28,904 nt of DNA from UBA1573 sp016794285 (GTDB lineage: Bacteria > Pseudomonadota > Alphaproteobacteria > Micavibrionales > Micavibrionaceae): NCBI GenBank assembly GCA_016794285.1, contig JAEUKO010000019.1:1-28904 (forward strand), read 5' to 3'. The notes under the pieces are model-generated. The model saw only the letters and a list, made by a program, of their open reading frames with translations, was not told the DNA's origin and did no database searches. Below, piece after piece: positions 14,918 through 23,620 of this stretch (positions within the stretch are counted from its first letter, which is position 1; each line of letters starts with the position of its first letter). The position numbers were made by a program, and so were the translations under genes.

Positions 14918-17900
14918 TTATTGACGATCTAACCATATTTTGAGTTGAGTTTTGGCCACAGCGTAGCTGTCGGCCAATTTCTCAACAGGCTCTTTCAGGT
15001 CAGCCGATACGTTCAGTTTGGCTGCCCTTTCGATGCGAGCGGAAAGAGCAGAAATTTCTGTGAAGCCAAAGTTTCCTGCCATTCCCTTGAGTTCGTGGGC
15101 TCGAGCGGCGAGGACGCTCATGTCGTTTTCAAGAAAACTGTGACCAATGGAGGTTACCAACTCCTGAGCCTTCTCGTAGAACCCATCGAGAAGGGAAGTG
15201 GTTTGATCTTTTCCAAGGCTAACCAAGAGAGACTTAACCATCGGCTCATCCAAGCCGTAGTCAAGCAAACTTCCTGAGATGGATTTGGGAGAGTCTAAAG
15301 GTGTTTGTGTGTTTTCTTTCTCGGCCTGCTCAAACTTTCTGACAGCAAGAGAGAAAGAGTCTTCCTCCTCATCATCCTGTTCAATTTCTAAGGGGATATT
15401 GCTGAGAAGCATTACAGCTGTTTCGGTGTCAATCTCATCAGGAGATTCGAGTTCCAGATCAGAACGAGAAGAAGAAAGAGAAGAATTTTGTATTCCCGAC
15501 TCTCGAGGAAGGGAAGGTGAAGGCTGAGGGTCTTCGAGGAACATACCTGGTTGATTGGCAAATTTCCCTTGCCGATCAGCTTTTAGCAGAATGTCTTGTA
15601 GTTTTTCTGGCGAAATTGGCTTGCCTAGAAAATCGTTCATTCCGGCCTCAAAGCACGCTTTCACATCTTCGGAGGCCACGTTTCCGGTCAAGGCAACGAT
15701 GGGGGTGTTTGCTTTTCTGGGTACGGGAAGATCACGGATATGGCGGGTGACGTCCAATCCGTTCATGTCTGGAAGTTCAATGTCCATGAAGATTAAGTCA
15801 AACAAGTCGGTTGAAACTCTATCGAGAGCTTCTTGGCCATTGCTAGCCGTTTTAACCGAGTGGCTGTACCGTTCAATCATGCTGCTGAGGACTTTCTGGT
15901 TGATGCCGTTGTCATCGACAACCAGAATTGAAAGTTTCTTTCTAAACTGAGGAATAGAGGAGGAAGACAAAGCAGCACTGGAAGATTCTGAGAGGTCATC
16001 AACACCCGGGAACATTTTCAAAGTGAAGAAGAAGGTTGTTCCTTCCCCTTCTTTACTGCTGATGTTAATTGCGCCTCCCATTGCTTCAATCAGGCGGCGG
16101 CAGATAGCAAGGCCAAGACCTGTCCCACCGTATTTTCGGCTGATACTTGAATCGGCTTGAGCAAAAGGCATGAACAACTTTTTCTGAGCATCTGGGCTGA
16201 TCCCAATCCCAGAATCTTGAACAGCAAAGTAAACTTGATAAGTTCCACTGTTATCGCTTCCCTCTCCGGTCAAGTCGCGGATTCGGATATAGACGGTTCC
16301 CTTGGAGGTAAATTTGACGGCGTTATTGACAAGGTTCAAAAGAACTTGGCGCAAACGGGTAGGGTCCCCGCGAACAAAGAGAGGAACATGAGGATCCATT
16401 TCAAGCTGAATCTCTACACCTTTTGAAGCGGCGTGCCCCCCCATCAAGGTTTGTACACCACGGACAAGGCGGGGAAGATCAAAGCTGACGTTTTCCAGCT
16501 CCATCTTGCCGCTTTCAATTTTTTCAAAGTCCAAAATATCATTCAGCAAAGCGAGAAGAGCTTCGCCAGAGTCTTGAATGGTTCCTGCAAACTCTCTCTG
16601 CTCCTTAGTCAAAGTGGTATCAAGCATAAGTCTTACCATGCCCATGATACCTGTCATTGGAGTTCTAATTTCGTGGCTAACCACTGCCAGAAAAGCAGAT
16701 TTTGCACGGTTTGCTTCATCAGCAGCCTCTTTGGCTTTGTGCATGGCTTCGGTACGGCGGGCCTCTTGGACCTGCATATCGGCCATCATCTTCCGTTCGT
16801 TCTCAATGACTTGCATCAAGCGGCGATGTTCTGACATTTCCTTGGCATCTTTGATGTGTTGAGCCGATTTATGGACGGGGGCCGTATCAACTTCATTTCC
16901 CCTGTATTCTTGCGCAACCTGACTAGACAGTTGAAAAACTGGAAGCGTAGAAGAAATAACCGCCCCGACCAGAAGCCACGATCCAATTTCAAGGCTAACT
17001 GAAGGAAAAAGAAAAAGGTCATAGGAAAGTAAGGCAATCCAAAGCGACATGAAAGCCAAAAAGAATCCAGACATAACTATGCCAAAGTGAATCCGGTATC
17101 CTGACAATAGAAAAGGAAGAGATGTCAACATCATGCCTGAAACTACGAGAATGGGTGCATACATAAGCAATGCCGCAACAATCGGGGCAGAAATCATCAA
17201 AACCATTCCGGCAATGCTGCTGATTAAACAGGCAGAGCCCGCCCCTAAGAACAATGATTTTGGAAGTTCTTCATGTATATTTGGTGAGTGCCAGAGACCG
17301 GCAAGGATTAAGAGAGAAACCAGAAGCCACGCCAAGGGAGGAACCATGCCGCTAGAGAGTCCGGTCACGACGATAAATTGGTCAATCATAAAATTGTGGC
17401 AAAAAACAACAACCCATGCCATCCCAACAAAAAGAAAAGATACGCGTCGGAGCGAGGCATAAAGAGAGAGAAGAAGAATGGCCGCAACAAGCGGTACAAT
17501 CCCCAGAAGGTGATCGTATACTTCGGCAAGCATATCAATTTTGATAGGGTTTATAACGTGCGGAGAAATATAAGAGATAGTTCCCGGGGACCCTTTAACC
17601 TGAAAAACAAGATAAGAAGACTGACCACTTGTTAGTGTAACAGGAAAAGAAGAACGGATGGGGTGCTTGTCGTAGATGTTTTCCAAGGTGTCGAACACCA
17701 TTTGTCGCGTAAACCCGTTATAAAGAAGGAGCTGAGACAAATAGCTCATCCGGCCATCAAGAGATCCGCCAAGGCTAAGGGACCATTGATCGGTTGAGCT
17801 GATATTTGTGATTGGAATCACAATCCAGTGAGGCTCTGCCTTAAGTCCAAGGCTGATGGATGGACCGGAAACGGGATATTTCAAAATTTCGCCACGGTTA

Positions 17901-18247
17901 ATGAGATCGAGAATTGAGTAAAGAGTATGGCTTTTTTCAGGATCTTTGATGACATAGGCATAACCAGAAACATCGACGTTCGATGTGAGATTTCCAACCA
18001 CCAACCTTTTCATACCAGAGGGCGCAGGAGAAATAACCGGCTGAGCGGTGGGGATTGCAAGGCGAACTGGCGGCGGGGCTGGCGTAGGTTGAACGGCCAG
18101 TGCAGGAGTCGGAGTTGTCGGTGTTGCAGAGGAGGTCGTTACGGGAACACTCGGATTGGAACTGGCGGCATCGGCGGCGTGCAAAGGCATCAAGCCCAAA
18201 AAGAGCCCGACGAACACAACAATGATCCGCTGGTAGAAAATGCGCAT
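14918..18247 (-). CDS. Hybrid sensor histidine kinase with 7TMR-DISM sensor, receiver and HPt domains
   Basis: A 1109-residue membrane signalling protein. Order: signal peptide (1-24); Thr/Pro-rich linker (about 30-75); periplasmic beta domain of 7TMR-DISMED2 type (about 90-230); seven membrane helices (about 245-440); cytoplasmic coiled coil (about 460-515); HisKA dimerisation domain with H525 in VSHEIRTP; ATPase domain with NNAVKFT, DSGIGIS and GGTGLGLAI; receiver domain with D778-D779, phospho-acceptor D822 and K876; Ser/Glu-rich linker; C-terminal HPt domain with H1051 in AHELKGMAGNFG. The complete His-Asp-His relay lies in one protein, so it should pass phosphate to a separate regulator not found next to it. 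DISMED2 domains are often linked to carbohydrate ligands; the ligand here is unknown. AGGAG lies just before the start. Confidence 0.93.
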   Translation of the reverse strand: MRIFYQRIIVVFVGLFLGLMPLHAADAASSNPSVPVTTSSATPTTPTPALAVQPTPAPPPVRLAIPTAQPVISPAPSGMKRLVVGNLTSNVDVSGYAYVIKDPEKSHTLYSILDLINRGEILKYPVSGPSISLGLKAEPHWIVIPITNISSTDQWSLSLGGSLDGRMSYLSQLLLYNGFTRQMVFDTLENIYDKHPIRSSFPVTLTSGQSSYLVFQVKGSPGTISYISPHVINPIKIDMLAEVYDHLLGIVPLVAAILLLSLYASLRRVSFLFVGMAWVVVFCHNFMIDQFIVVTGLSSGMVPPLAWLLVSLLILAGLWHSPNIHEELPKSLFLGAGSACLISSIAGMVLMISAPIVAALLMYAPILVVSGMMLTSLPFLLSGYRIHFGIVMSGFFLAFMSLWIALLSYDLFLFPSVSLEIGSWLLVGAVISSTLPVFQLSSQVAQEYRGNEVDTAPVHKSAQHIKDAKEMSEHRRLMQVIENERKMMADMQVQEARRTEAMHKAKEAADEANRAKSAFLAVVSHEIRTPMTGIMGMVRLMLDTTLTKEQREFAGTIQDSGEALLALLNDILDFEKIESGKMELENVSFDLPRLVRGVQTLMGGHAASKGVEIQLEMDPHVPLFVRGDPTRLRQVLLNLVNNAVKFTSKGTVYIRIRDLTGEGSDNSGTYQVYFAVQDSGIGISPDAQKKLFMPFAQADSSISRKYGGTGLGLAICRRLIEAMGGAINISSKEGEGTTFFFTLKMFPGVDDLSESSSAALSSSSIPQFRKKLSILVVDDNGINQKVLSSMIERYSHSVKTASNGQEALDRVSTDLFDLIFMDIELPDMNGLDVTRHIRDLPVPRKANTPIVALTGNVASEDVKACFEAGMNDFLGKPISPEKLQDILLKADRQGKFANQPGMFLEDPQPSPSLPRESGIQNSSLSSSRSDLELESPDEIDTETAVMLLSNIPLEIEQDDEEEDSFSLAVRKFEQAEKENTQTPLDSPKSISGSLLDYGLDEPMVKSLLVSLGKDQTTSLLDGFYEKAQELVTSIGHSFLENDMSVLAARAHELKGMAGNFGFTEISALSARIERAAKLNVSADLKEPVEKLADSYAVAKTQLKIWLDRQ

Positions 18248-18340
18248 TACAATCCCAAAAGTCTCCTAAAGATGGAGCTCCTGTATGATACCTTCCCCGA
18301 AAAAGCTTAAAAATAAGTTTAGGGATTATGTTATGGAATT

Positions 18341-18928
18341 TTAAAAAGGATTCTTTTGCGCAAGAAGAGAAATGGCTTCGGGGTAGGCAAGGTGTTCTTG
18401 CTCTAAAACGCGCTCGGCCAAACTATCCGGAGTATCGTTTGGCAAAACCGGAACAGATTTTTGTAAAATAATGGGGCCTTCATCAACGCCACTGGTGACA
18501 AAGTGAATGGTACACCCAGCGATTTTTTCGCCGGCGGCAATGGCACGCTCATGCGTGTGCAATCCTTTATAGGCAGGCAGCAAAGACGGGTGGATGTTAA
18601 TCAAACGGTTTTCCCAGCGGGCAATAAACAAAGGAGTGAGAACTCTCATAAATCCAGCTAGACAAACAAGATCAATGGGGCCTTCGGCTTCAATGGCGGC
18701 GATGAGAGCACGTTCAAATTCTTCACGAGAGGAAAAATCCTTATGGGCGACAACGCTAGTTGGAATTCCCATTTTTTCAGCCCGTACAAGCCCGTAAGCA
18801 TCTGCCTTGTTCGAGATGACAAGCTTCACCTGTGCTGGAAACTCGGGGTCTTGGCAAGCTTCCAGAATAGATTGCAAATTGCTTCCACGGCCTGAAATCA
18901 AAACAGCCAGATTTAGTTTTTGGCCCAT
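18341..18928 (-). CDS. purN: Phosphoribosylglycinamide formyltransferase (PurN)
   Basis: PurN transfers a formyl group from 10-formyl-tetrahydrofolate to GAR, the third step of purine synthesis. The product (195 aa) starts MGQKLNLAVLISGRGSNLQ, with the phosphate-binding loop SGRGSN. The catalytic region INIHPSLLPAYKGLHTHERA contains the active Asn and His, and the later GVDEGPIILQ contains the conserved Asp. The ATG ending at 18928 fits the family N terminus; the longer open frame upstream lies inside purM. It overlaps the end of purM by 16 bases, so the pair is co-translated. Confidence 0.96.
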   Translation of the reverse strand: MGQKLNLAVLISGRGSNLQSILEACQDPEFPAQVKLVISNKADAYGLVRAEKMGIPTSVVAHKDFSSREEFERALIAAIEAEGPIDLVCLAGFMRVLTPLFIARWENRLINIHPSLLPAYKGLHTHERAIAAGEKIAGCTIHFVTSGVDEGPIILQKSVPVLPNDTPDSLAERVLEQEHLAYPEAISLLAQKNPF

Positions 18929-19983
18929 GCGCTCTCCGTGTGCGTAATCCCTACGCGGTCTTTGTCTGCCGCGCAGGGAGTCACAGACCCAATAGACCAG
19001 ACGGTCTCTCCGGCTTCGGTTAGGCGAGAGAGCAGAGCAGGGGCATCTTCCGCCCGACAAATCGCCACCATGCCAATACCACAGTTGAGAGTACGGGCCA
19101 TTTCGAAAGAATCCAATCCGCCAGATTCTTGCAGCCAGCCAAAAATATCCGGCCGAGTCCACGCTCTAGCGTCCAAAACAACACCAAGTCCTTTGGGGAG
19201 AACACGGGGAATATTTTCGATCAATCCCCCACCTGTAATATGTGCGAGTCCTTTAATTAAAGAGGTTTCCTTCAGAATAGGCAAAACAGAACGAATATAA
19301 AGCTTCGTTGGTATCAGAAGAATGTCAGCAAGAGTTTGGCTAGACGAAAAAGGAGCTGGACTTTCATAGGTGAGACCAGAATCCGCAACGATTTTACGAA
19401 CAAGGGAGTATCCGTTGGAATGAAGACCAGAGGAGGCAATTCCCAGAACAACATCGCCGTCTTGAATCTCCGCTCCGGTTAAAATTCTTTCGCGCTCAAC
19501 GGCTCCGACTGTAAATCCGGCGAGGTCGTAGTCACCGTCTTGGTACATTCCTGGCATTTCGGCGGTTTCCCCTCCGATCAAGGCGCATCTGGCCTCTCGA
19601 CAGCCTTCTGCGATTCCGGAAATTACCTGTGTGCCAACGCCTACATTCAAGTGGCCTGATGCAAAATAATCAAGAAAGAAGAGAGGTTCCGCGCCTTGGA
19701 CGAGCAAATCATTGACGCACATCGCCACCAGATCAATGCCAACCGTATCGTGGCGGCCTGTTTCAATAGCGATTTTGAGCTTGGTTCCTACGCCATCTGT
19801 GGAGGAAACCAGAACCGGATCTTTGTATCCGGCGGCTTTGACATCGAACAAAGCCCCGAATCCGCCCAGTCCGCCCATAACGCCCAGCCGATTGGTTGAG
19901 GTTGCCAAAGGCTTGATTTGGCTGACGAGAGCCTCCCCAGCGTCAATATCCACTCCGGCAGCTTTATAAGCACTCTGTTTCAT
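18913..19983 (-). CDS. purM: Phosphoribosylformylglycinamidine cyclo-ligase (PurM, AIR synthase)
   Basis: PurM closes the imidazole ring, turning FGAM and ATP into AIR. The protein (356 aa) is of normal length, with the typical N-terminal YKAAGVDIDAGEALV, the ATP/phosphate region STDGVGTKLKIA, the DLVAMCVNDLLVQGAEPLFFLDY block and GGETAEMPGMY. ITGGGLIENIPRVLP marks the C-terminal half. It is the first gene of the purM-purN pair. The start faces the DUF2066 gene across a 64-base gap with a shared palindromic -10 region. Confidence 0.98.
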   Translation of the reverse strand: MKQSAYKAAGVDIDAGEALVSQIKPLATSTNRLGVMGGLGGFGALFDVKAAGYKDPVLVSSTDGVGTKLKIAIETGRHDTVGIDLVAMCVNDLLVQGAEPLFFLDYFASGHLNVGVGTQVISGIAEGCREARCALIGGETAEMPGMYQDGDYDLAGFTVGAVERERILTGAEIQDGDVVLGIASSGLHSNGYSLVRKIVADSGLTYESPAPFSSSQTLADILLIPTKLYIRSVLPILKETSLIKGLAHITGGGLIENIPRVLPKGLGVVLDARAWTRPDIFGWLQESGGLDSFEMARTLNCGIGMVAICRAEDAPALLSRLTEAGETVWSIGSVTPCAADKDRVGITHTESAWAKN

Positions 19984-20047
19984 TTGGAAAATCTAGTCTT
20001 TCTGTTATAAACGAAAAATAATTTCAACCAGTTTTAGACAGTTTACC
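19984..20047. promoter_or_regulatory. Divergent promoter region between purM and the DUF2066 gene
   Basis: On the plus strand TTGGAA (19984-19989) and TATAAA (20006-20011) are 16 bases apart, a good promoter for the DUF2066 gene. The same spot, GTTATAAAC, reads GTTTATAAC on the other strand and offers TATAAC as a -10 for purM, with a weaker -35 (CTGGTT) 16 bases upstream. The two -10 elements overlap, so polymerase binding in the two directions may exclude each other. No clear purine-repressor operator was seen. Confidence 0.5.
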
Positions 20048-21277
20048 ATGACCCGTACAGTCCTTCGCTGCGTTCTTGCCCTAATTTTTGTGTTTTTGGT
20101 AACAAAAACGGCTCCGGTACACGCTCAGCTGGGCGATTCCGCCTATGTGGTCAGAGATGTTCAGGTGGACACTCTGGCAGAAAGTTCGGTCAAGGCGCGG
20201 AACAAGGCTTTTCTCGAGGCACAGGTCAAAGCTTTTGCCATTCTCTCTCAGCGGTTTGGGGAAGCCGAGCAGGTCAAAACGCCTGAGCCTAAAATCCTTG
20301 CGGGGATGGTGCAGGATTTTGAAGTAACCAATGAACAGCTTTCAACCAAACGGTATCGCGGAACCTATGTCTTTCGGTTTAAGGCAGGGGCGGCCAACCG
20401 TTATTTTGGGCATGGTCCGGTGAGCGGGTTTTCTGAAGAAACCGCAAGTGGGGGAACCCTTATTTTGCCGTTCTATCAAGATGGAACAAAAACCGTTTTA
20501 TGGGACACGACCAAGAATCCGTGGCTCAAAGCGTGGTTGGATGCCAAGACAGGAAACTCTTCTTATATCGTTCCGCTGGGGGATGTTTCGGACATGATGG
20601 ACATTCACGACGATCAAGCCTTGACGATTAGCGCGGCGGCACTCAAACGGATCAAATCTCGTTATGGGGCCTCGGATGCGCTGGTTACTGTGGCGAGACT
20701 GGATCGCAGCAAAAGCGAACCTCTTGATGTTTTACTGTTTGACTTTAACAAAGGAGAACAAAGTCTGCGCCAGACGATTAAGGTTCCCGTTAAAACGCCT
20801 GTGCGGAGTGTTGATCTTTTTGGGCAGGCTCTTCGTCTTACCCATACGGTGATTGAGAATGGGCTTCCCGCGCCTCTTTCTGCAGAAACAGAATTGGCAT
20901 CTTCTCCATCCCCTTCTCCTTCTCCTTCTCCTTCTCCTACCACATCCCCTTCTTTGGTGTCGTCGCCTTCTGTTCCGGCTGCGGTGACACCTCCGCCGCC
21001 AGTGGCCACTGGCGGAACACTCCATGCGCGGGTTGTCTTTGCCAATATGGGTGAATGGCTGAATTTGCGGAAGGATTTAGGGAGTGTTCCCGCGATTCAA
21101 AATCTGCGGATTACAACCATGAAAACCAGTGAAGCAGAAATGGATATTTCCTATGCGGATCGGGAGGCTCTGGTCAGGGCTCTTTCTGGGAAGGGCCTCT
21201 CTCTCTATGAATCCGCCCCGGGACGATTCCAAATTATTCGCAGAGCTCCGTTAACGTCTTATCCTTTCGGGAGATAG
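20048..21277 (+). CDS. DUF2066 domain-containing exported protein
   Basis: A 409-residue protein with a signal peptide (1-26, cut after VHA). The N-terminal half (about 30-250) matches DUF2066: YVVRDVQVDTLAESSVKARNKA, then the YRGTYVFRF strand and IVPLGDVSDM. DUF2066 has no proven function. A Ser-Pro-rich linker (about 285-315) contains a run of Ser-Pro pairs coded by a hexamer repeat. A C-terminal domain (about 320-409) has beta strands (LHARVVFANMGEWLNLRKDL). It is first of a plus-strand set with the AI-2E-family permease and hdaA, an order known from other Rhodospirillales. No strong ribosome binding site is visible before the ATG at 20048, but it matches the signal peptide start. Confidence 0.85.
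   Translation: MTRTVLRCVLALIFVFLVTKTAPVHAQLGDSAYVVRDVQVDTLAESSVKARNKAFLEAQVKAFAILSQRFGEAEQVKTPEPKILAGMVQDFEVTNEQLSTKRYRGTYVFRFKAGAANRYFGHGPVSGFSEETASGGTLILPFYQDGTKTVLWDTTKNPWLKAWLDAKTGNSSYIVPLGDVSDMMDIHDDQALTISAAALKRIKSRYGASDALVTVARLDRSKSEPLDVLLFDFNKGEQSLRQTIKVPVKTPVRSVDLFGQALRLTHTVIENGLPAPLSAETELASSPSPSPSPSPSPTTSPSLVSSPSVPAAVTPPPPVATGGTLHARVVFANMGEWLNLRKDLGSVPAIQNLRITTMKTSEAEMDISYADREALVRALSGKGLSLYESAPGRFQIIRRAPLTSYPFGR
20912..20938 (+). repeat. In-frame hexanucleotide tandem repeat (CCTTCT) coding Ser-Pro pairs
   Basis: Four full copies of CCTTCT plus a partial copy lie inside the DUF2066 gene and code for alternating Ser and Pro in the linker. Because the unit is six bases, gain or loss of copies keeps the frame and only changes linker length. 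Confidence 0.85.
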
Positions 21278-21282
21278 ATACC

Positions 21283-22392
21283 ATGACCCTTCCCTTGTCT
21301 CAGACTATTTTTTGGTCGGTGGCTTTTTTGATCTTCCTTGGGCTTATTTGGTTGCTTAAGGGGGTTTTGCTTCCTTTTGTGCTAGGGGCCTTGATTGCCT
21401 ATCTGCTCAATCCGGTTGTGGGACGGCTTGAGAAACTTGGCATGGCTCGTCGAGGGGCCGTTCTCCTTATGCTGGGAAGTTTCTTCACGGTGCTGACGAT
21501 TTTCTTGGCGATTCTTTTGCCCATCCTTTTGCGCGAAGCAATGGCTTTTTTAGATGCTGCTCCCGGGTATGTTACTTATCTATGGGCCAAGGTCCAGCCA
21601 ATGATTGTGGCCGTTCAAGAACGCCTAGGCTACCAGATCACCGATCAACTCCAAGGTCTTCTTCAAGATAACATGGGAAAAACTTTGCAGGTTGGGAAAG
21701 GAGTCTTTACTGGACTGGCCAGTGGGGGCGGTGCCGTTCTCGAGTTTATGACCACCTTGTTTTTAACGCCCATTGCGGCCTATTTTATGATGAAAGAATG
21801 GCCTGCGATTGTAAGAGAGATAGGGAATATGATGCCACGCGACCATGAATCCACCTTGCGCGAACTTCTTCGTCAAATTGACGGAAAGATCTCTGGATTT
21901 GTCCGTGGGCAAATCATGATTTGCGGAGCACTTGGGATTCTTTACGCCATTGCCCTTTCCATTGCTGGTTTGAATTACGGTTTTGTCATTGGACTTGGCA
22001 CAGGAATTCTTTCCATTATTCCTTATGTTGGCTCCACGCTGGGGCTCATGACTTCTCTGGTCGTGTCTTATTTACAATCGGGTGGCGATTGGTCGTTTGT
22101 GGGGATCATTGCCGTGATCTTTTTTGTCGGGCAGTTTATTGAAGGAAATTTTATCACGCCCAAACTCATGGGGGATAGTGTCGGGCTTCATCCTCTCTGG
22201 ATTATCTTTGCCTTAATGGCTGGTGGATCTTTGTTGGGACTTTTGGGGATGTTCCTTGCTATCCCTGTCGCAGCGATTATCGGTGTTCTATTGGCCTTTG
22301 CCTTTTCTCAATACAAGGCTAGTTCTTTCTATCGGAAGAAGGATGATAAAAAGCTGGACCAAAAAACAAAACAGAACAAGCAAGATGAGTGA
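21283..22392 (+). CDS. AI-2E family (PerM-like) membrane transporter
   Basis: A 369-residue inner-membrane protein of the AI-2E exporter/PerM family. It has two N-terminal helices (about 10-50, with PFVLGALIAYLLNPVVGRLE), a third at about 60-85, an amphipathic middle region (about 90-145), and a block of C-terminal helices (about 150-340) with the family pattern IGLGTGILSIIPYVGSTLG and GNFITPKLMGDSVGLHPLW. The C terminus is Lys/Asp-rich. Substrates of most members are unknown; export of AI-2 applies only to a few, and Na+/H+ exchange has been shown for others. It starts 5 bases after the DUF2066 gene and ends 8 bases inside hdaA, so expression of the three is linked. Confidence 0.9.
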   Translation: MTLPLSQTIFWSVAFLIFLGLIWLLKGVLLPFVLGALIAYLLNPVVGRLEKLGMARRGAVLLMLGSFFTVLTIFLAILLPILLREAMAFLDAAPGYVTYLWAKVQPMIVAVQERLGYQITDQLQGLLQDNMGKTLQVGKGVFTGLASGGGAVLEFMTTLFLTPIAAYFMMKEWPAIVREIGNMMPRDHESTLRELLRQIDGKISGFVRGQIMICGALGILYAIALSIAGLNYGFVIGLGTGILSIIPYVGSTLGLMTSLVVSYLQSGGDWSFVGIIAVIFFVGQFIEGNFITPKLMGDSVGLHPLWIIFALMAGGSLLGLLGMFLAIPVAAIIGVLLAFAFSQYKASSFYRKKDDKKLDQKTKQNKQDE

Positions 22393-23119
22393 GCAGCTTC
22401 CTCTTGATCTCAAATTTCTTCCATCCTATGGCCGTGAAGATTTCATGGTCACGAATAGCAACGGTCTGGCCGCGCATTACGTTGAAAACTGGCCAAAAGA
22501 ATGGTTGCCTTTTCCGGCACTTACAATTTATGGCCCAAAAGGCTGCGGCAAGAGCCACTTGGCAGCGGTATGGGCCGAACGGTGTGAGGCGCAAAGTCTG
22601 TCGGTTTCTCAAGTAACGAGTGTGCCAGCCACGACCTTAATTGAACAGGGAAAAAACTTGGTGATTGATCGCCTTGATCTTTTGGTCGGGGATCGTGAAT
22701 CGGAAGAAAAACTATTTCATCTTTATAATTCCTTCCAGCGCGATGAATTGTTTTTGCTTTTCATGTCCCATGTTTCTCCTCAGAAGCTGGATTTTGTGAT
22801 ACCTGATTTGGCCTCGCGGCTGCGGGCTTCTCCGGTGGCGCAAATTGAACCGCCGGATGATGAGCTTCTTTCACGGGTCTTGGCAAAGCGGTTGCACGAC
22901 TCTGGTTTGAACGCTCCCCAGAATGTTGTGTCTTATGCGGTGATCCGCACAGAGAGGTCATGGGCTGCGATAAACCGTTTGGTTGAATCTATTCTAACCA
23001 AGGCAACTTCTGAAAAGAGACCGGTTACAATCCCTCTCATTCGTGATGTCTTGATTGGGTTTGAGTCCCCCTCAAGCGAGGTGGAGCCAAAAGCCGGATT
23101 AAGAAAGCCCTTCGGCTAA
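22385..23119 (+). CDS. hdaA: HdaA, DnaA-homologous regulator of replication initiation
   Basis: HdaA (Hda type) binds the DNA sliding clamp and promotes hydrolysis of DnaA-ATP, preventing over-initiation. The product (244 aa) begins MSEQLPLDL, where QLPLDL is the clamp-binding peptide. An AAA+ core follows: Walker A YGPKGCGKSH (about 50-59), a Walker B strand LVIDRLDLL, and an arginine-rich region SRLRASPVAQIEPPDDELL (about 160). It lacks DnaA's DNA-binding domain. The ATG at 22385 is chosen because the clamp motif must be N-terminal; the longer frame upstream lies inside the permease gene. It overlaps that gene by 8 bases. Its 3' end overlaps the convergent SixA-like gene by 21 bases. Confidence 0.93.
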   Translation: MSEQLPLDLKFLPSYGREDFMVTNSNGLAAHYVENWPKEWLPFPALTIYGPKGCGKSHLAAVWAERCEAQSLSVSQVTSVPATTLIEQGKNLVIDRLDLLVGDRESEEKLFHLYNSFQRDELFLLFMSHVSPQKLDFVIPDLASRLRASPVAQIEPPDDELLSRVLAKRLHDSGLNAPQNVVSYAVIRTERSWAAINRLVESILTKATSEKRPVTIPLIRDVLIGFESPSSEVEPKAGLRKPFG

Positions 23120-23620
23120 AACCACATCCTGTAATTCGCATTGATCTGGATGAATATCTGACCATTCCCCTCCGGAATACTTGAAGATCGAAAGCGTTGC
23201 AGGTGGGTATCCGCTGAGCAGTTTTTGTCCGGCAGGGGTGGCGTTTGTCTCGGCCAGAAATCCGGCATACTCATAAATCCACGGATTATGGCCGATCATA
23301 AGGGCTGTCCGAGCAGAGGAGGGGATCAGGGTTTGGGCCAAAATATGCAAGTCTTCGATTGAGGCGGCTTGATAGAAAGACAGCCCGCAGGATTCCTGAT
23401 GAACAGGACCAAATTGCAGGCCATCTATCAAAGACTTCATGGTTTGCAGAACTCTTGGCACGCTGGAGTGCAAAATAATGTCGGGAATTATTTTTTGTTC
23501 CCGCAAATACGTCCCGATAAAATGGGCTTGCTTCGTTCCTTTGGCCGTTAGGGGACGGTCAAAATCTTGGGGGCTGTTGGCCGCTTCACCGTGGCGCAGG
23601 ACCAGAAGAGTTCGTGTCAT
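23099..23620 (-). CDS. SixA-like phosphohistidine phosphatase (histidine phosphatase family)
   Basis: A 173-residue cytoplasmic protein of the histidine phosphatase superfamily. It starts MTRTLLVLRHGEA, with the catalytic RHG triad (H10). The later IGHNPWIYEYAG carries the second catalytic His. The sequence between (RPLTAKGTKQAHFIGTYL, SVPRVLQT) is typical of SixA, which removes phosphate from HPt-type histidines. A hybrid kinase with an HPt domain lies about 5 kb away in this window, but no link can be shown. The start is the ATG ending at 23620, overlapping the pgi stop in an ATGA arrangement. SixA proteins cover varied substrates, so the target is open. Confidence 0.88.
   Translation of the reverse strand: MTRTLLVLRHGEAANSPQDFDRPLTAKGTKQAHFIGTYLREQKIIPDIILHSSVPRVLQTMKSLIDGLQFGPVHQESCGLSFYQAASIEDLHILAQTLIPSSARTALMIGHNPWIYEYAGFLAETNATPAGQKLLSGYPPATLSIFKYSGGEWSDIHPDQCELQDVVLAEGLS

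Noticed and set aside
14913..14918. A terminator between the convergent ndk and histidine kinase genes.
   Set aside because: Only four bases separate the stop codons and no GC-rich hairpin followed by T runs is visible there.
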